Shown: positions 36,397 through 46,095 of the stretch, piece after piece
Layout of the letters: every line of letters starts with the position of its first letter
Numbering within the stretch: the stretch's first letter is position 1
Assembly (NCBI RefSeq): GCF_947492365.1
Contig: NZ_CANLMB010000001.1
Location: 868,001-932,000, forward strand
Direction of reading: 5' to 3'
Length of the DNA stretch: 64,000 nt
Origin: an uncultured Erythrobacter sp.
GTDB lineage: Bacteria; Pseudomonadota; Alphaproteobacteria; Sphingomonadales; Sphingomonadaceae
Notes under the pieces: generated by a model
Told to the model about the DNA's origin: nothing
The model's database searches: none
The model's input: the letters and a program-made list of their open reading frames with translations, nothing else
Made by a program: the position numbers and the translations under genes

Positions 36397-36818
36397 AGCT
36401 CTTCCGCACGCTGTTCGAATGCCGCGACCATCTTGCGAAACGCACGGTCAAAGTATTGGCCAGCCATCGCCTGGAAAACGCGGTTCCTGAACTGGAAATC
36501 GACCGCAAAGTCGATCTCGCAAGTGCTCTCGTCAATTGCGCGGAAGGTCCAGACATTGTCGAGGTCCGACAGCGGTCCGTCTATATAATGGACTGCGATT
36601 TCGTTCGGGCGCTTCTTTGTTACGCGTGAAGTGAAGCTTTCGCGCAGGCTCTTGAAGCCGACCACCATATCCGCGACCATCTCGGTCTCGCTGTCTGAGC
36701 GCACGCGGGTCGCGATCACCCATGGCAGGAACTGCGAATACCGCTTCACATCCGATACAAGGTCGAACATCTGCTCGGCACTGTAAGGCAGTCGGCGAGT
36801 TTCGCGGATGCCGACCAT
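36357..36818 (-). CDS. START-like COQ10/RatA family protein
   Basis: Small START/polyketide-cyclase fold protein. The N-terminus ETRRLPYSAEQMFDLVSDVKRYSQFLPW is the signature of Coq10, which carries ubiquinone for respiration, and of RatA, annotated as a ribosome-association toxin. In alphaproteobacteria a Coq10-like role is the better guess. 153 residues. Its ATG overlaps the lipA stop (ATGA), so it is co-translated with lipA. Confidence 0.88.
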   Translation of the reverse strand: MVGIRETRRLPYSAEQMFDLVSDVKRYSQFLPWVIATRVRSDSETEMVADMVVGFKSLRESFTSRVTKKRPNEIAVHYIDGPLSDLDNVWTFRAIDESTCEIDFAVDFQFRNRVFQAMAGQYFDRAFRKMVAAFEQRAEELYGSSNSSAQIVA

Positions 36819-37771
36819 CAGACGCTCAGGCGGTCTTTCTTCCTGAGCTTTTCTTCGCGCGCCGCTTTCATCACCGCAAAGTCATCGCCTGCGTGATAGC
36901 TCGAACGGGTTAGTGGGCTTGAGGCGACTTGCAGGAAGCCTTTTGCCCGCGCGATGGAGCCGTAGGCGGCGAAAGCCTTGGGCGTGACGAATTCCTCGAC
37001 ATTGGCGTGCTTCGGTGTGGGTTGAAGATACTGACCCATAGTGATGAAATCGACCTCTGCGCTGCGCATGTCGTCCATCACCTGATGCACTTCGAGCCGC
37101 TGCTCACCCAGTCCCAGCATGATGCCTGACTTGGTGAAGATCAGCGGATTGTGCGACTTCACCTCTTCGAGCAGCCGCAAAGATGCGTAATAACGCGCGC
37201 CGGGACGGATCGTAGGGTAAAGGCGCGGCACGGTTTCCAGATTGTGGTTGTAAACGTCTGGCCCCGCCTCGCAGATTGCCTCCACCGCGGGGCGCATCTT
37301 GCCGCGGAAATCGGGGGTGAGGATCTCGATTGTCGTGTCCGGTGTGTTGCGGCGTAGAGCCTCGATCACTTTCACGAACTGCCCTGCCCCGCCATCGGGC
37401 AGATCGTCGCGGTCGACGCTGGTGATAACGATGTGTTTCAGGCCCATCTTCGCCGCTGCTATCGCGGTGTTTTCTGGCTCCATCGGATCGACTGCGCGCG
37501 GCATGCCGGTCTTGACGTTGCAGAAAGCGCAGGCGCGGGTGCAGACATCGCCGAGGATCATGACGGTCGCATGCTTCTGCGTCCAGCATTCGCCGATATT
37601 GGGGCAAGCCGCCTCTTCACACACGGTGTTGAGGTTGAGCTCACGCATCAGACGGCGCGTTTCGTGATAGCCTTCGCTAACCGGCGCGCGCACGCGGATC
37701 CAGTCAGGCTTGCGCTGGCGCGGCGGGCGGTCTTGTTTGGGCGAGTTGGAGAGGTCGTTCATGGCGCCCAT
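36818..37771 (-). CDS. lipA: Lipoyl synthase
   Basis: Radical-SAM enzyme inserting sulfur into octanoyl-lysine of lipoyl domains, so it makes the cofactor for the E2 and E1-beta subunits encoded elsewhere in this window. The auxiliary cluster cysteines are in [13 protein letters not shown], the radical-SAM CxxxCxxC in [10 protein letters not shown], and the RSSYHAG motif near the end supplies the serine ligand. 317 residues. An internal ATG at 37762 is an alternative start. Confidence 0.96.
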   Translation of the reverse strand: MGAMNDLSNSPKQDRPPRQRKPDWIRVRAPVSEGYHETRRLMRELNLNTVCEEAACPNIGECWTQKHATVMILGDVCTRACAFCNVKTGMPRAVDPMEPENTAIAAAKMGLKHIVITSVDRDDLPDGGAGQFVKVIEALRRNTPDTTIEILTPDFRGKMRPAVEAICEAGPDVYNHNLETVPRLYPTIRPGARYYASLRLLEEVKSHNPLIFTKSGIMLGLGEQRLEVHQVMDDMRSAEVDFITMGQYLQPTPKHANVEEFVTPKAFAAYGSIARAKGFLQVASSPLTRSSYHAGDDFAVMKAAREEKLRKKDRLSV

Positions 37772-37894
37772 TTAGGCCTGCAGGCGCTTCGCTGCAAGCG
37801 TAGCGGCCTGTAAAGTGCCGACCGGCGGCGGGAACAGAAACGAGGGCAATATATTTGCTTAGTGTGTTCTCAGTTTTAGGTTACTGACAAAGCC

Positions 37895-38881
37895 ATGTTC
37901 GAAACCGCGATCCAGACCTTCACCTCGCCCGTCGTGCTTTTCTTCGTACTGGGCCTGATCGCGGCTTTCGTGCGGTCAGACCTTTCCATTCCGGAGCCAA
38001 TTGCAAAGGCGATGTCGCTTTATCTGATGGCGGCGATCGGGATCAAAGGCGGAGTTGCGGTTGCGGAATCGGGGATCGATGGCACTGTCCTATCGGCGCT
38101 GGGTGCCGGGGTCGCGGCAGGTTTTATCCTGCCTTTCTTTGCCTACGCTGTGCTCAAGACATTCGGGAAGCTGGACCGGATCAATTCAGGCGCGGTCGCA
38201 GCGCATTATGGCTCGATCAGCGTCGTCACCTTCGTGACTGCGGTCGACATTCTGACGGTGCAATCGCGCGAACCGGGTGGATACATGGTCGCGGTGATGG
38301 CCGCGATGGAAGCGCCCGCAATCCTGAGCGGCCTGTTGCTCGCCAGAGGAATGGGAAGCGCTAACGCGACCCAGTCCACCGGTGAAATGCTGCACGAGGT
38401 GTTCACCAACTCCTCAATTGTTCTTCTGCTCGGAGCCTTTGCCATCGGCATGGCCGCCGGTGCGCAAGGGTTCGCACCCGTCAGCCCGTTCTTTGAAACG
38501 GGCTTCAAAGGCGTCCTGTGCCTGTTCCTTCTCGACATGGGATTGATTGCAGCGCGCAGGATGATGGATTCGCGCTCCATGACATGGAGGTTGGTGGTCA
38601 TTGCAATTGTCATCCCGATTGTGAACGGCGTGGTCGGAACAGGACTGGGCGCGGCAATCGGGCTCGACGCCGGTTCTGCGGCTGCTTTGGGTGTGCTGTG
38701 TGCCAGCGCGAGCTACATCGCGGTTCCGGCGGCAATGCGGCTTGCCCTGCCCGAGGCGGATCCGGGTATTTACCTCACCATGTCGCTCAGCATTACCTTC
38801 CCATTCAACGTCCTAATCAACATCGCGCTCATCAGCGCGCTCGCCGTCTATCTGACCGGCGGAACCGGAGTGACGCCATGA
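37895..38881 (+). CDS. sbtA: SbtA-type sodium-dependent bicarbonate transporter
   Basis: Inner-membrane permease of the SbtA family, which imports bicarbonate with sodium in cyanobacteria. About ten helices; family features are PEPIAKAMSLYLMAAIGIKGG, AAHYGSISVVTFVTA and the repeat-like ALGVLCASASYIAVPAAMRLA. 328 residues, shorter than the cyanobacterial form (about 370), lacking most of the central cytosolic loop. The stop overlaps the PII-like gene (ATGA), and a carbonic anhydrase follows. Bicarbonate as substrate is inferred from family and neighbours. Confidence 0.88.
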   Translation: MFETAIQTFTSPVVLFFVLGLIAAFVRSDLSIPEPIAKAMSLYLMAAIGIKGGVAVAESGIDGTVLSALGAGVAAGFILPFFAYAVLKTFGKLDRINSGAVAAHYGSISVVTFVTAVDILTVQSREPGGYMVAVMAAMEAPAILSGLLLARGMGSANATQSTGEMLHEVFTNSSIVLLLGAFAIGMAAGAQGFAPVSPFFETGFKGVLCLFLLDMGLIAARRMMDSRSMTWRLVVIAIVIPIVNGVVGTGLGAAIGLDAGSAAALGVLCASASYIAVPAAMRLALPEADPGIYLTMSLSITFPFNVLINIALISALAVYLTGGTGVTP

Positions 38882-39186
38882 TCGAAACCGTAACGCGCAA
38901 ACGGATCGAGATCCTCGCCGACAAGGCTCTGCAAAGCCGTGTCACTGACGCTATTGACCGGGCGGGCATCACTGGCTGGACGATCACTCCTGTCTCCAGC
39001 GGAAAGGGCCGCGAAGGCCGCTGGCGCGAAGAAAGCGTCATGGGCACGAATAAAGTGCTGGTTCTGACGATTGCTGCGGAAGACAAAGCGATGGCCCTTG
39101 CAGAAGAGCTTGCACCCATGCTTACGAATTTCGGGTTCATCCTGAGCATGTGGGATGTGCAAGTGATACGGGGAGAGCGTTTTTAG
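38878..39186 (+). CDS. sbtB: SbtB-like PII-family protein
   Basis: Small trimeric-type PII-fold protein of 102 residues that probably controls the transporter. Visible features are the first strand and helix (KRIEILADKALQSRVTDAIDRAGI), a T-loop region (SSGKGREGRWREES) and the C-terminal strand (FGFILSMWDVQVIRG). The cyanobacterial C-terminal CGPxGC redox motif is absent. The ATG at 38878 lies in the sbtA stop codon. Nucleotide ligand (cAMP, ATP, ADP) not readable. Confidence 0.8.
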   Translation: MIETVTRKRIEILADKALQSRVTDAIDRAGITGWTITPVSSGKGREGRWREESVMGTNKVLVLTIAAEDKAMALAEELAPMLTNFGFILSMWDVQVIRGERF

Positions 39187-39218
39187 GCGTCGGCCCCATT
39201 GCAAACGGGAGATGCTTT

Positions 39219-39860
39219 GTGCCTGAATTTGCCGAATTGCTGAGAGGTTATCGCCGTTTCCGTGAGGATGTATATCCGCGCCAGAAAGAACGTTTTGATC
39301 AGACCATCTCCGAAGGTCAGCATCCCAAGCTGATGATTATCGGCTGTTCAGATAGCCGCGTCGATCCCGCGCAGATATTCGATGTCGATCCGGGCGAGAT
39401 CTTCGTGGTTCGCAATGTCGCAGCGCTGGTTCCGCCGTTCGAGACCACGCCGGGTCTTCACGGCGTTTCTGCCGCCGTGGAATTTGCGGTGCAAATGCTC
39501 GGCGTGAAGCAGATAGTGGTTATGGGACACGGAAGATGTGGAGGGTGCCAGGCAGCCCTGACACAGAATTTCGAAACCAAACCGCATGGTGAAGGTGCCT
39601 TCGTTGCCGACTGGATCGAGCTGCTCGACGAGGCACGCAAGCCAGTAGCGCGCAAACACGGTACGACAGGTCGCAAGGCCGAACTGGCAATGGAGTTTGC
39701 CGCGATCCGCCAAAGCCTCGCCAATCTTCGCAGCTTCCCTTGGGTTGCGGAGAAGGAAGAATCCGGCGTGCTTAAGCTGCGCGGCACACACTTTTCGATT
39801 GCCGAAGGTATCCTTTATTCACTGGACGAGGATACCGGTGAGTTTCTTCCCGAGGACTAA
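39219..39860 (+). CDS. Beta-class carbonic anhydrase
   Basis: Zinc enzyme interconverting CO2 and bicarbonate. Ligands and catalytic dyad are complete: C43-x-D45-x-R47 in CSDSRVDP and H104-x-x-C107 in GHGRCGGC. 213 residues is the usual bacterial length. The GTG start at 39219 follows GGGAGA at good spacing; longer starts would lie inside sbtB. It follows sbtB by 32 bases, so sbtA-sbtB-carbonic anhydrase reads as one operon. Confidence 0.94.
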   Translation: MPEFAELLRGYRRFREDVYPRQKERFDQTISEGQHPKLMIIGCSDSRVDPAQIFDVDPGEIFVVRNVAALVPPFETTPGLHGVSAAVEFAVQMLGVKQIVVMGHGRCGGCQAALTQNFETKPHGEGAFVADWIELLDEARKPVARKHGTTGRKAELAMEFAAIRQSLANLRSFPWVAEKEESGVLKLRGTHFSIAEGILYSLDEDTGEFLPED

Positions 39861-39899
39861 GCGCTTGCCCCTCTCCGCCAGCAGCCCCATGTAAAGGGC

Positions 39900-40622
39900 A
39901 TGTCTGACAAAGAACTCAAGAACATCGCCCTGCTGATCGACGCCGATAATACGACGCCGGAGGGGATCGACCCTGTGCTGACCGTGATGGCAGAGCTGGG
40001 CCAAGTGAATATCCGCCGCGCCTATGGCAATTTTGCCAAGGACAACCTTTCGCGCTGGGACAAGATCACCAACAAATTCGGCATCCGCCCTCAGCAGCAA
40101 TTCGATGTGTCGAAGGGCAAGAATGCGACCGATATGGCGATGACGATCGACGCGATCGACTTGCTCTATCAGGGCAAGGTCGATGGCTTTGGCATCATGA
40201 CGTCGGACAGCGATTTTACACCGCTGGTGACGCGGCTGCGGCAGGATGGGATCGTCGTTTATGGCTTTGGCGAGTCCAAGACTCCGCAGGCGTTCAAGTC
40301 GGTCTGCACTCGCTTCATCGATATCAAGCAGCTGATCGCCAATTACGCGGCTGACAAATCCGGCGAGGAGAAGTCATCGGGCACCGATGGTGGGCTGGAT
40401 GAGGACCTTCTTGAACTCATCACGGCCGCCTATTCCGAGGCAAAGCGCGATGACAAGGGCTACGCCAAGCTACAACAGGTCGGTCAGATCGCGGGCAACC
40501 GTTCGAGCTTTGATGTGCGCAATTACGGGTTCAAGAGCCTTTCTGACCTTTTCAGCACGCTGGACAATTTCTCGGTCGAACGGCGCGGCGACAATCAGGT
40601 TTACGTGAGACGCCTGCGCTAA
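39900..40622 (+). CDS. NYN-domain nuclease-like protein with LOTUS/OST-HTH domain
   Basis: PIN-like NYN domain (about 5-150), with IALLIDADNT near the start, KNATDMAMTIDAIDLL and IMTSDSDFTPLVTRLR supplying the acidic metal-binding cluster of this RNase-like fold. A C-terminal domain (about 168-240; LLELITAAYSEAKRDDKGYAKLQQVGQ, FDVRNYGFKSLSDLFSTLDNF) looks like an OST-HTH/LOTUS RNA-binding domain. Similar LabA/DUF88 proteins are widespread; the RNA target is unknown. Confidence 0.87.
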   Translation: MSDKELKNIALLIDADNTTPEGIDPVLTVMAELGQVNIRRAYGNFAKDNLSRWDKITNKFGIRPQQQFDVSKGKNATDMAMTIDAIDLLYQGKVDGFGIMTSDSDFTPLVTRLRQDGIVVYGFGESKTPQAFKSVCTRFIDIKQLIANYAADKSGEEKSSGTDGGLDEDLLELITAAYSEAKRDDKGYAKLQQVGQIAGNRSSFDVRNYGFKSLSDLFSTLDNFSVERRGDNQVYVRRLR

Positions 40623-40650
40623 AGTCTTCGTGCTGAATCAATCGCACAAA

Positions 40651-40695
40651 GAAAAGAAAAGGGCGCGAGGAATTGCTCCCTCGCGCCCCGTTTCT
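40651..40695. terminator. Bidirectional intrinsic terminator
   Basis: A perfect 10-bp stem GGGCGCGAGG (40661-40670) / CCTCGCGCCC (40679-40688) with an 8-base loop lies between convergent genes. On the minus strand it is followed directly by TTTTCTTTTC, a strong U-run ending the TPR-like gene; on the plus strand a weaker TTTCTGTT follows for the NYN gene. Confidence 0.8.
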
Positions 40696-40712
40696 GTTCA
40701 GTTCGAACCGGC

Positions 40713-42089
40713 TTACATTGTTGCCGGTGCAGCAGGCGCTGCAGGCACAGCAGGAGCTGCGGCATTTTCGAGCTCGTTCGCATATGCGGTCCAGAGCTTT
40801 GCAATCGGCATCCGGCTGCCGCTCACACGATCGAACGAGGCACGGGCGGCTGCATAGTCGCCCATTCCGACTTGCGCGATACCAAGCCGCGTCAGAGCTT
40901 CGTTGGTGTCGACACCGGCCATGCCGAGCGCGCGATTATAAAACGTCGCGGCCTTCTGATATTCGTCATAGCTCAGAAATGCGCCGCCTGCGGCCATCAC
41001 GGTGCGAAGACCTGCATCAGCAGCCATTGCATCGCTTTCCAGCGCGGGGAGGTCTGCGCGGTCACTTGCAATACGGCCATTGGCAATTTCAAGCGCCTCT
41101 GTGATGAAAAGGTTATCTCGGCTGACAACACCAGCCGCCATGCCTTCGTCGATCACGTCTTTTACTTCCTTGGGAAGGCGACGCGCATCAGCGGCTTCGA
41201 CATAGTAATCGTAGTCGGTCGGATCTTGCAGCGCGTCGACGCGGCGGCTTAGGCGGAACAGATCGAGGATTTCTCCAGCCGGAAACTCGTTGAGATTCCG
41301 GGTCAGGTTGATCGCATCGCGCCAATTGTCCGCGCTCGGATAATCGCTGATCCACATGGTCGTGAAATCATAGACCGTCGGAACGATGTTGTGCTCATAA
41401 GCGACGGTGACGCCGCGGCGATACCACTGTTCATCAACCGAAAGGCCCTGTTGCTTGCGCGCGGCAATTGCATTGCCGAGATAGGCGAAACCTTCATTGA
41501 AAGATTCCGAAGCGAAAAAGCTTTCCGCCATGGCGATCTGCAGTTCCGCGCTGGTGACCTGCGCTGTGCTGAAATTGTTGTCGATTGCACCCTGAAGATA
41601 GGTCCGGGCTTTGACGTGATCATCGCGATCATTGCTCAATTGATAGGCGATGAAATTGTAGCGTCCGAGCTGTTCAGCAGGCACTTTTCCGCTGGCCAGC
41701 ATCAATTCCATGCCCTGCAGCTGAAAGGCGCGGTCAGACGACTTGATACCTGCGTTGAAGATAAGACCACCACCAGCGATCTTTTCATCATTTGTGGTGA
41801 GCAGCGGGATGAGTGCGAGGATTTGCGGACGCAGGGCCGCAACATCGGCGCCTTCGGCTTTCAGCGCTTCGTCCAGCGGGACATAGGCGGCGCGAAAGGC
41901 GTCAGTATAACCTCCCCCATCGCTCTCAGCGGCAGCGCGATCTCTGTCGCGGTCACGGTCCCGATCGCGGTTGCGCTGTGCGCTGGCCTCTGCGGGCATC
42001 ACGGCGGTTGCGACAACGGCGGTGCCGGTCGCAAGAGCAACAGCAAGAGCGAGCGAGGAAGCGCGCTTGCGCATGAAAAGGGTCAACAT
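40713..42089 (-). CDS. Secreted TPR-like helical repeat protein
   Basis: Exported protein of 458 residues without a recognised family. A long signal peptide (MLTLFMRKRASSLALAVALA, ending near AEASAQ) is followed by an Arg-Asp dipeptide run (RDRDRDRDRD) and a body rich in Ala-containing helices; the last part (YQKAATFYNRALGMAGVDTNEALTRLGIAQVGMGDYAAARASF) has tetratricopeptide-type spacing. It ends in an Ala/Pro tail. The ATG at 42089 has AGGAGG 5 bases upstream, which decides it over a TTG at 42167. Confidence 0.72.
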   Translation of the reverse strand: MLTLFMRKRASSLALAVALATGTAVVATAVMPAEASAQRNRDRDRDRDRDRAAAESDGGGYTDAFRAAYVPLDEALKAEGADVAALRPQILALIPLLTTNDEKIAGGGLIFNAGIKSSDRAFQLQGMELMLASGKVPAEQLGRYNFIAYQLSNDRDDHVKARTYLQGAIDNNFSTAQVTSAELQIAMAESFFASESFNEGFAYLGNAIAARKQQGLSVDEQWYRRGVTVAYEHNIVPTVYDFTTMWISDYPSADNWRDAINLTRNLNEFPAGEILDLFRLSRRVDALQDPTDYDYYVEAADARRLPKEVKDVIDEGMAAGVVSRDNLFITEALEIANGRIASDRADLPALESDAMAADAGLRTVMAAGGAFLSYDEYQKAATFYNRALGMAGVDTNEALTRLGIAQVGMGDYAAARASFDRVSGSRMPIAKLWTAYANELENAAAPAVPAAPAAPATM

Positions 42090-42436
42090 TGGTATCCTCC
42101 TGAGAATGTTATCAACCACGCTGCCTTTGTCCATTGCGTGGGAAGTTTGAATTTCTGCGGCGCTCAATGAACGAGAGCGTGCCTCTTTGCAATTCGTTGT
42201 AGGTGTAGCGGGCTGAACGGCGATTGAATGGCTTGTTCGATTGGTTCAGCCGCGCGCAATAATTGTTCACAAATGTATCGAAGCCACCTCTGTCACGCTC
42301 GGGACAAGGTGAGGTGTGGAAAAAGGCCGTTCTGTCCCCGAGTCTGTCACCGGATAATGTGGCTAAAACTGCGCCAAGCGCCTAGATTGAAACCTAGAAA
42401 GACATTGCCCCGAAACAATCAGGAACGGCCGCCCCT
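42090..42436. other. Intergenic region between divergent genes
   Basis: 347 bases between the TPR-like gene and gyrA. I see no convincing gene. It holds a 9-bp hairpin with one bulged base at 42285-42311 (CACCTcTGTC ... GACAAGGTG) and must carry both divergent promoters, but no clear -35/-10 pair stands out. Confidence 0.5.
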
Positions 42437-45238
42437 TTGAGCGACGAAAACGACATTCTCGAACCTGCTGCACCCTCCCCTATGGGTGAGTATGAACGCA
42501 TCGATATCGTCGATGAGATGAAAACCAGCTATCTCGATTACGCGATGAGCGTGATCGTAAGCCGCGCACTGCCCGATGTGCGCGACGGCTTGAAGCCGGT
42601 CCATCGCCGCATTCTCTTCGCCAGCAAGCAAGGCAACTTTGTAGCCGGGCGACCATTCGTAAAAAGCGCGAAGATCGTGGGTGACGTGATGGGTGATTAC
42701 CACCCCCACGGCGACAGTGCGATTTATGACGCCCTCGCCCGCCTGACGCAGCCCTGGTCGATGCGCGTTCCGCTGATCGACGGTCAAGGCAACTTCGGTT
42801 CGATGGACCCCGACCCGCCCGCCTCCATGCGTTACACCGAGGCTCGGCTTGCACGCGTTACCGACACGCTGCTCGACGATCTCGACAAGAACACGGTTGA
42901 TTTCGTCGACAATTACGATGGCCGTAAGCAGGAGCCCTCGGTCCTCCCTGCCCGCTTCCCCAACCTGCTCGTCAATGGCGCGGGCGGGATCGCAGTCGGC
43001 ATGGCGACCAATGTGCCGCCGCACAATCTGGGCGAAGTCATCGACGGCTGTTTCGCCTATATGGACAATCCGGCGATCACTTCGGAGGAATTGATCGAAT
43101 ACATCCCCGGTCCCGATTTCCCGACCGCCCCGCTGATCCTGGGCACGAGCGGCGCGAAGTCGGCTTACACGACCGGTCGCGGTTCGATCCTGATGCGCTG
43201 CCGTCACGAGATCGAGCAGCTGCGCGGGGACCGCGAGAGCATCGTCTTCACCTCGATCCCCTATCAGGTCGGCAAGGCCGGTCTGGTCGAGAAGATCGCC
43301 GACGCCGCGAAGGAAAAGCGGATCGAGGGCATCTCCGACATCCGCGATGAAAGCTCGCGCACCGGCGTCCGCGTTGTGATTGACCTTAAGCGCGATGCAA
43401 CCGCAGAGGTCGTGCTCAACCAGATCTGGCGTCACACGCCGGCTCAGGCAAGCTTCCCCGCGAACATGCTGGCGATCCGTGGTGGTCGTCCTGAAACGCT
43501 GATGCTGCGCGACTTCATTCAGGCGTTTATCTCGTTCCGCGAAGAAGTCATCACGCGCCGGACCAAGTTCGAACTCGCCAAAGCGCGCGACCGGGCGCAC
43601 ATCTTGCTCGGCCTGGTGGTCGCGGTTTCCAACCTTGACGAGATCGTTGCGATCATTCGCGGCGCACCCAACCCTGCGACGGCGCGCGAACGGCTGTTGG
43701 TCAAAGAATGGCCGATTGGCGACATCGCCCAATATATCCGCCTGGTCGAAGCGATTGAGCCAACTGCCGATCAGGATGGCGGAACATATCGCCTGTCCGA
43801 ACGGCAGGTAAAGGCGATCCTCGACCTGCGCCTCCATCGCCTCACCGCGCTAGGCCGGGACGAGATTGGTGACGAGCTGCAAGAGCTTGCTGACCGTATC
43901 GAGGAGTATCTCGCCATCCTCGCTGACCGCGTGAAGCTTTACGCGGTTATGCGTGAGGAGCTGGAGGAAATCCGCGCGACCTATGCCACCCCGCGCGTCT
44001 CCGAGATTGCGCCTGCATGGGACGGCCTCGACGACGAAGACTTGATCGAGCGCGACGACATGGTCGTCACCGTAACCCTCGACGGCTATATCAAACGGAC
44101 CCCGCTCTCGACTTTCCGCGCGCAAAATCGCGGCGGTAAGGGCCGTGCTGGCATGTCGACGAAGGATGAGGATGCCATCGCTGAGATGTTCGTCACCTCG
44201 ACGCACAATCCGGTGCTGTTCTTCTCGACCGCGGGCAAGGTTTACCGCATGAAAGTCTGGAAACTGCCTGAAGGCGGTCCGGCGACGCGGGGACGTCCGA
44301 TTGTCAATCTGCTCCCTGCACTGGACGCAGATGAGACAATCCGGACCGTTCTCCCTCTGCCTGAAGACGAGGATGAGTGGGGCGCGCTTTCGGTGGTCTT
44401 CTCGACCGCAAAGGGCAATGTGCGTCGCAACTCGATGGATGCCTTCACCAACATCCCCTCGAACGGCAAGTTCGCCATGAAGTTCGATGCGGAAAGCGAA
44501 GACAAGTTGATCGGTGTGCGATTGGTTGCTCCCGGTGATGATGTGATGCTCGCTTCCAAATCGGGCAAGGCGATCCGCTTTGCTGCCGAGGATGTGCGCG
44601 AATTCACCTCCCGCACCTCGACTGGTGTGCGCGGGATGAAACTGGCAGACGGCGATGAAGTCGTCTCGCTCTCCACTTTGGGCGCGACTGGCACCACTCC
44701 GGAAGAGCGCGAGCAATATATCAAATTCGCGCCGTGGAAGGGTGAGAAAGAAGGCGAACCCGACCTCGCAGCCGATCGCTATGAGACGTTGCAAGAGAGA
44801 GAGGAATTCATCCTCACCGTCTGCGCCAATGGCTATGGCAAGGTCTCAAGCGCCTACGAATATCGGAAGACCGGACGCGGCGGTCAGGGCGTGGTCAATA
44901 TCGACAATATCAGCCGCAACGGACCGGTTGTGGCCAGCTTTGTGGTCGCGACAGGCGAGCAACTCATGCTCGTCACCGATCAGGCGAAACTGATCCGCAT
45001 CGGGCTTGAAAGCCTGCGCGTGATGGGTCGCAACACGGCCGGTGTGCGCCTCTTCACGGTCGGCAAAAACGAACACATCGTCAGCGCGGTCAAGATCGAC
45101 GAAACCGAAGAGCCAGAGAATGAAGCCGAAGAGGCAGTGGTTGAGGAAATGGTCGAGCGGCGCGGTGGCGGCGACGAAACCACTCCCGAAACCACGCCGC
45201 AATCGGACAAGGACATCGGCGAGGAGCCGCCTGAATGA
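42437..45238 (+). CDS. gyrA: DNA gyrase subunit A
   Basis: Breakage-reunion subunit of gyrase, introducing negative supercoils with GyrB. The catalytic tyrosine is Y133 in SMRYTEARL. The quinolone-determining region [12 protein letters not shown] (89-100) keeps Ser94 and Asp98, the equivalents of E. coli Ser83 and Asp87, so it looks drug-sensitive. The C-terminal DNA-wrapping propeller (about 540-880) has [10 protein letters not shown] as its GyrA box, and an acidic tail ends the protein. Start TTG at 42437 with AGGA about 13 bases upstream. 933 residues is normal for alphaproteobacteria. Confidence 0.96.
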   Translation: MSDENDILEPAAPSPMGEYERIDIVDEMKTSYLDYAMSVIVSRALPDVRDGLKPVHRRILFASKQGNFVAGRPFVKSAKIVGDVMGDYHPHGDSAIYDALARLTQPWSMRVPLIDGQGNFGSMDPDPPASMRYTEARLARVTDTLLDDLDKNTVDFVDNYDGRKQEPSVLPARFPNLLVNGAGGIAVGMATNVPPHNLGEVIDGCFAYMDNPAITSEELIEYIPGPDFPTAPLILGTSGAKSAYTTGRGSILMRCRHEIEQLRGDRESIVFTSIPYQVGKAGLVEKIADAAKEKRIEGISDIRDESSRTGVRVVIDLKRDATAEVVLNQIWRHTPAQASFPANMLAIRGGRPETLMLRDFIQAFISFREEVITRRTKFELAKARDRAHILLGLVVAVSNLDEIVAIIRGAPNPATARERLLVKEWPIGDIAQYIRLVEAIEPTADQDGGTYRLSERQVKAILDLRLHRLTALGRDEIGDELQELADRIEEYLAILADRVKLYAVMREELEEIRATYATPRVSEIAPAWDGLDDEDLIERDDMVVTVTLDGYIKRTPLSTFRAQNRGGKGRAGMSTKDEDAIAEMFVTSTHNPVLFFSTAGKVYRMKVWKLPEGGPATRGRPIVNLLPALDADETIRTVLPLPEDEDEWGALSVVFSTAKGNVRRNSMDAFTNIPSNGKFAMKFDAESEDKLIGVRLVAPGDDVMLASKSGKAIRFAAEDVREFTSRTSTGVRGMKLADGDEVVSLSTLGATGTTPEEREQYIKFAPWKGEKEGEPDLAADRYETLQEREEFILTVCANGYGKVSSAYEYRKTGRGGQGVVNIDNISRNGPVVASFVVATGEQLMLVTDQAKLIRIGLESLRVMGRNTAGVRLFTVGKNEHIVSAVKIDETEEPENEAEEAVVEEMVERRGGGDETTPETTPQSDKDIGEEPPE

Positions 45239-45248
45239 GGATGCCAAA

Positions 45249-46088
45249 ATGAGCCTTATCATCGAGCCAAGCGGACAAGCCTGCGGTGCACGTGTCACCG
45301 GGTGTGATCTTTCCGGGGTGCTTGATGAAGGTTTGATCGCTGAGATCCGAGCAGCGTGGCTCAAGCACCGGGTTCTGGCCTTTGCCGATCAGGACATGGA
45401 TGACGATGCGCTGGAGCGCTTCACCTTGGCGATGGGCGGCTTTGGCGAAGACCCGTTCTTCGATCCGATTGAAGGACGCCAAAACATCGCCGCGATCTTG
45501 CGCGAGGCGGACGAAACCTCCCCGCTCTTTGCTGAGAACTGGCACAGTGACTGGAGCTTTCTGGAAAGGCCGCCTTCGGGCACTTGCCTGCTCGCAATCG
45601 ATATCCCGCCGGTCGGCGGCGACACGATGTTTGCCGACCAGATCGCTGCCTTTGCCGCCCTGCCGGACTCTCGCAAAGACGAGCTGCGAGCAATGACCGC
45701 GATTCACTCGGCCAAGCTCGCCTACGCGCCCGACGGCACTTATGGCGAGAAGGATAGCCAGGGCGACCGCTCAATGGCGATCCGTCCCGATGAAAGCGCG
45801 AATGCGACCCGCACCCATCCGCTGATCCGCAAACATCCCGAAACGGGCGAGGAAGCGATTTACTCGACGCTCGGCTATATTATCGGGATCGAGGGGATGG
45901 ATGAGAGCGAGGCCATTCCGATGCTGATGGAACTCGCCGCGTGGCAAGCGCGCGACGAATTCGTCTATCGCCACAAATGGGAGCCGAACATGCTCATCCT
46001 GTGGGACAATCGCAGCGTGTTACACAAGGCGACCGGCGGATATGAAGGCCACCGCCGCGAGTTGCACCGGACCACTATCGCAGCTTGA
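45249..46088 (+). CDS. TauD/TfdA-family Fe(II)/2-oxoglutarate dioxygenase
   Basis: Non-haem iron oxygenase of the taurine/2,4-D dioxygenase family. The iron triad is visible: WHSDWSF (HxD) and the distal His in GHRRELHRTTI; the arginine binding 2-oxoglutarate lies in that last motif. The central part has GGDTMFADQIAAFAALPDS. 279 residues. The substrate is unknown, as there are no sulfonate transport genes nearby. It follows gyrA by 10 bases and may be read through from it. Confidence 0.86.
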   Translation: MSLIIEPSGQACGARVTGCDLSGVLDEGLIAEIRAAWLKHRVLAFADQDMDDDALERFTLAMGGFGEDPFFDPIEGRQNIAAILREADETSPLFAENWHSDWSFLERPPSGTCLLAIDIPPVGGDTMFADQIAAFAALPDSRKDELRAMTAIHSAKLAYAPDGTYGEKDSQGDRSMAIRPDESANATRTHPLIRKHPETGEEAIYSTLGYIIGIEGMDESEAIPMLMELAAWQARDEFVYRHKWEPNMLILWDNRSVLHKATGGYEGHRRELHRTTIAA

Positions 46089-46095
46089 ACTGGCG

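Noticed and set aside
36357-36818. RatA toxin of a toxin-antitoxin pair
   Set aside because: The family name suggests a toxin, but no antitoxin partner fits and the gene is coupled to lipA; a Coq10-like role is more likely.
42419-43837. 472-codon minus-strand frame opposite gyrA
   Set aside because: Mirror of conserved gyrA codons, with no start signal and no family.
42437-45238. Quinolone-resistance mutation in gyrA
   Set aside because: Ser94 and Asp98, equivalent to E. coli Ser83 and Asp87, are unchanged.
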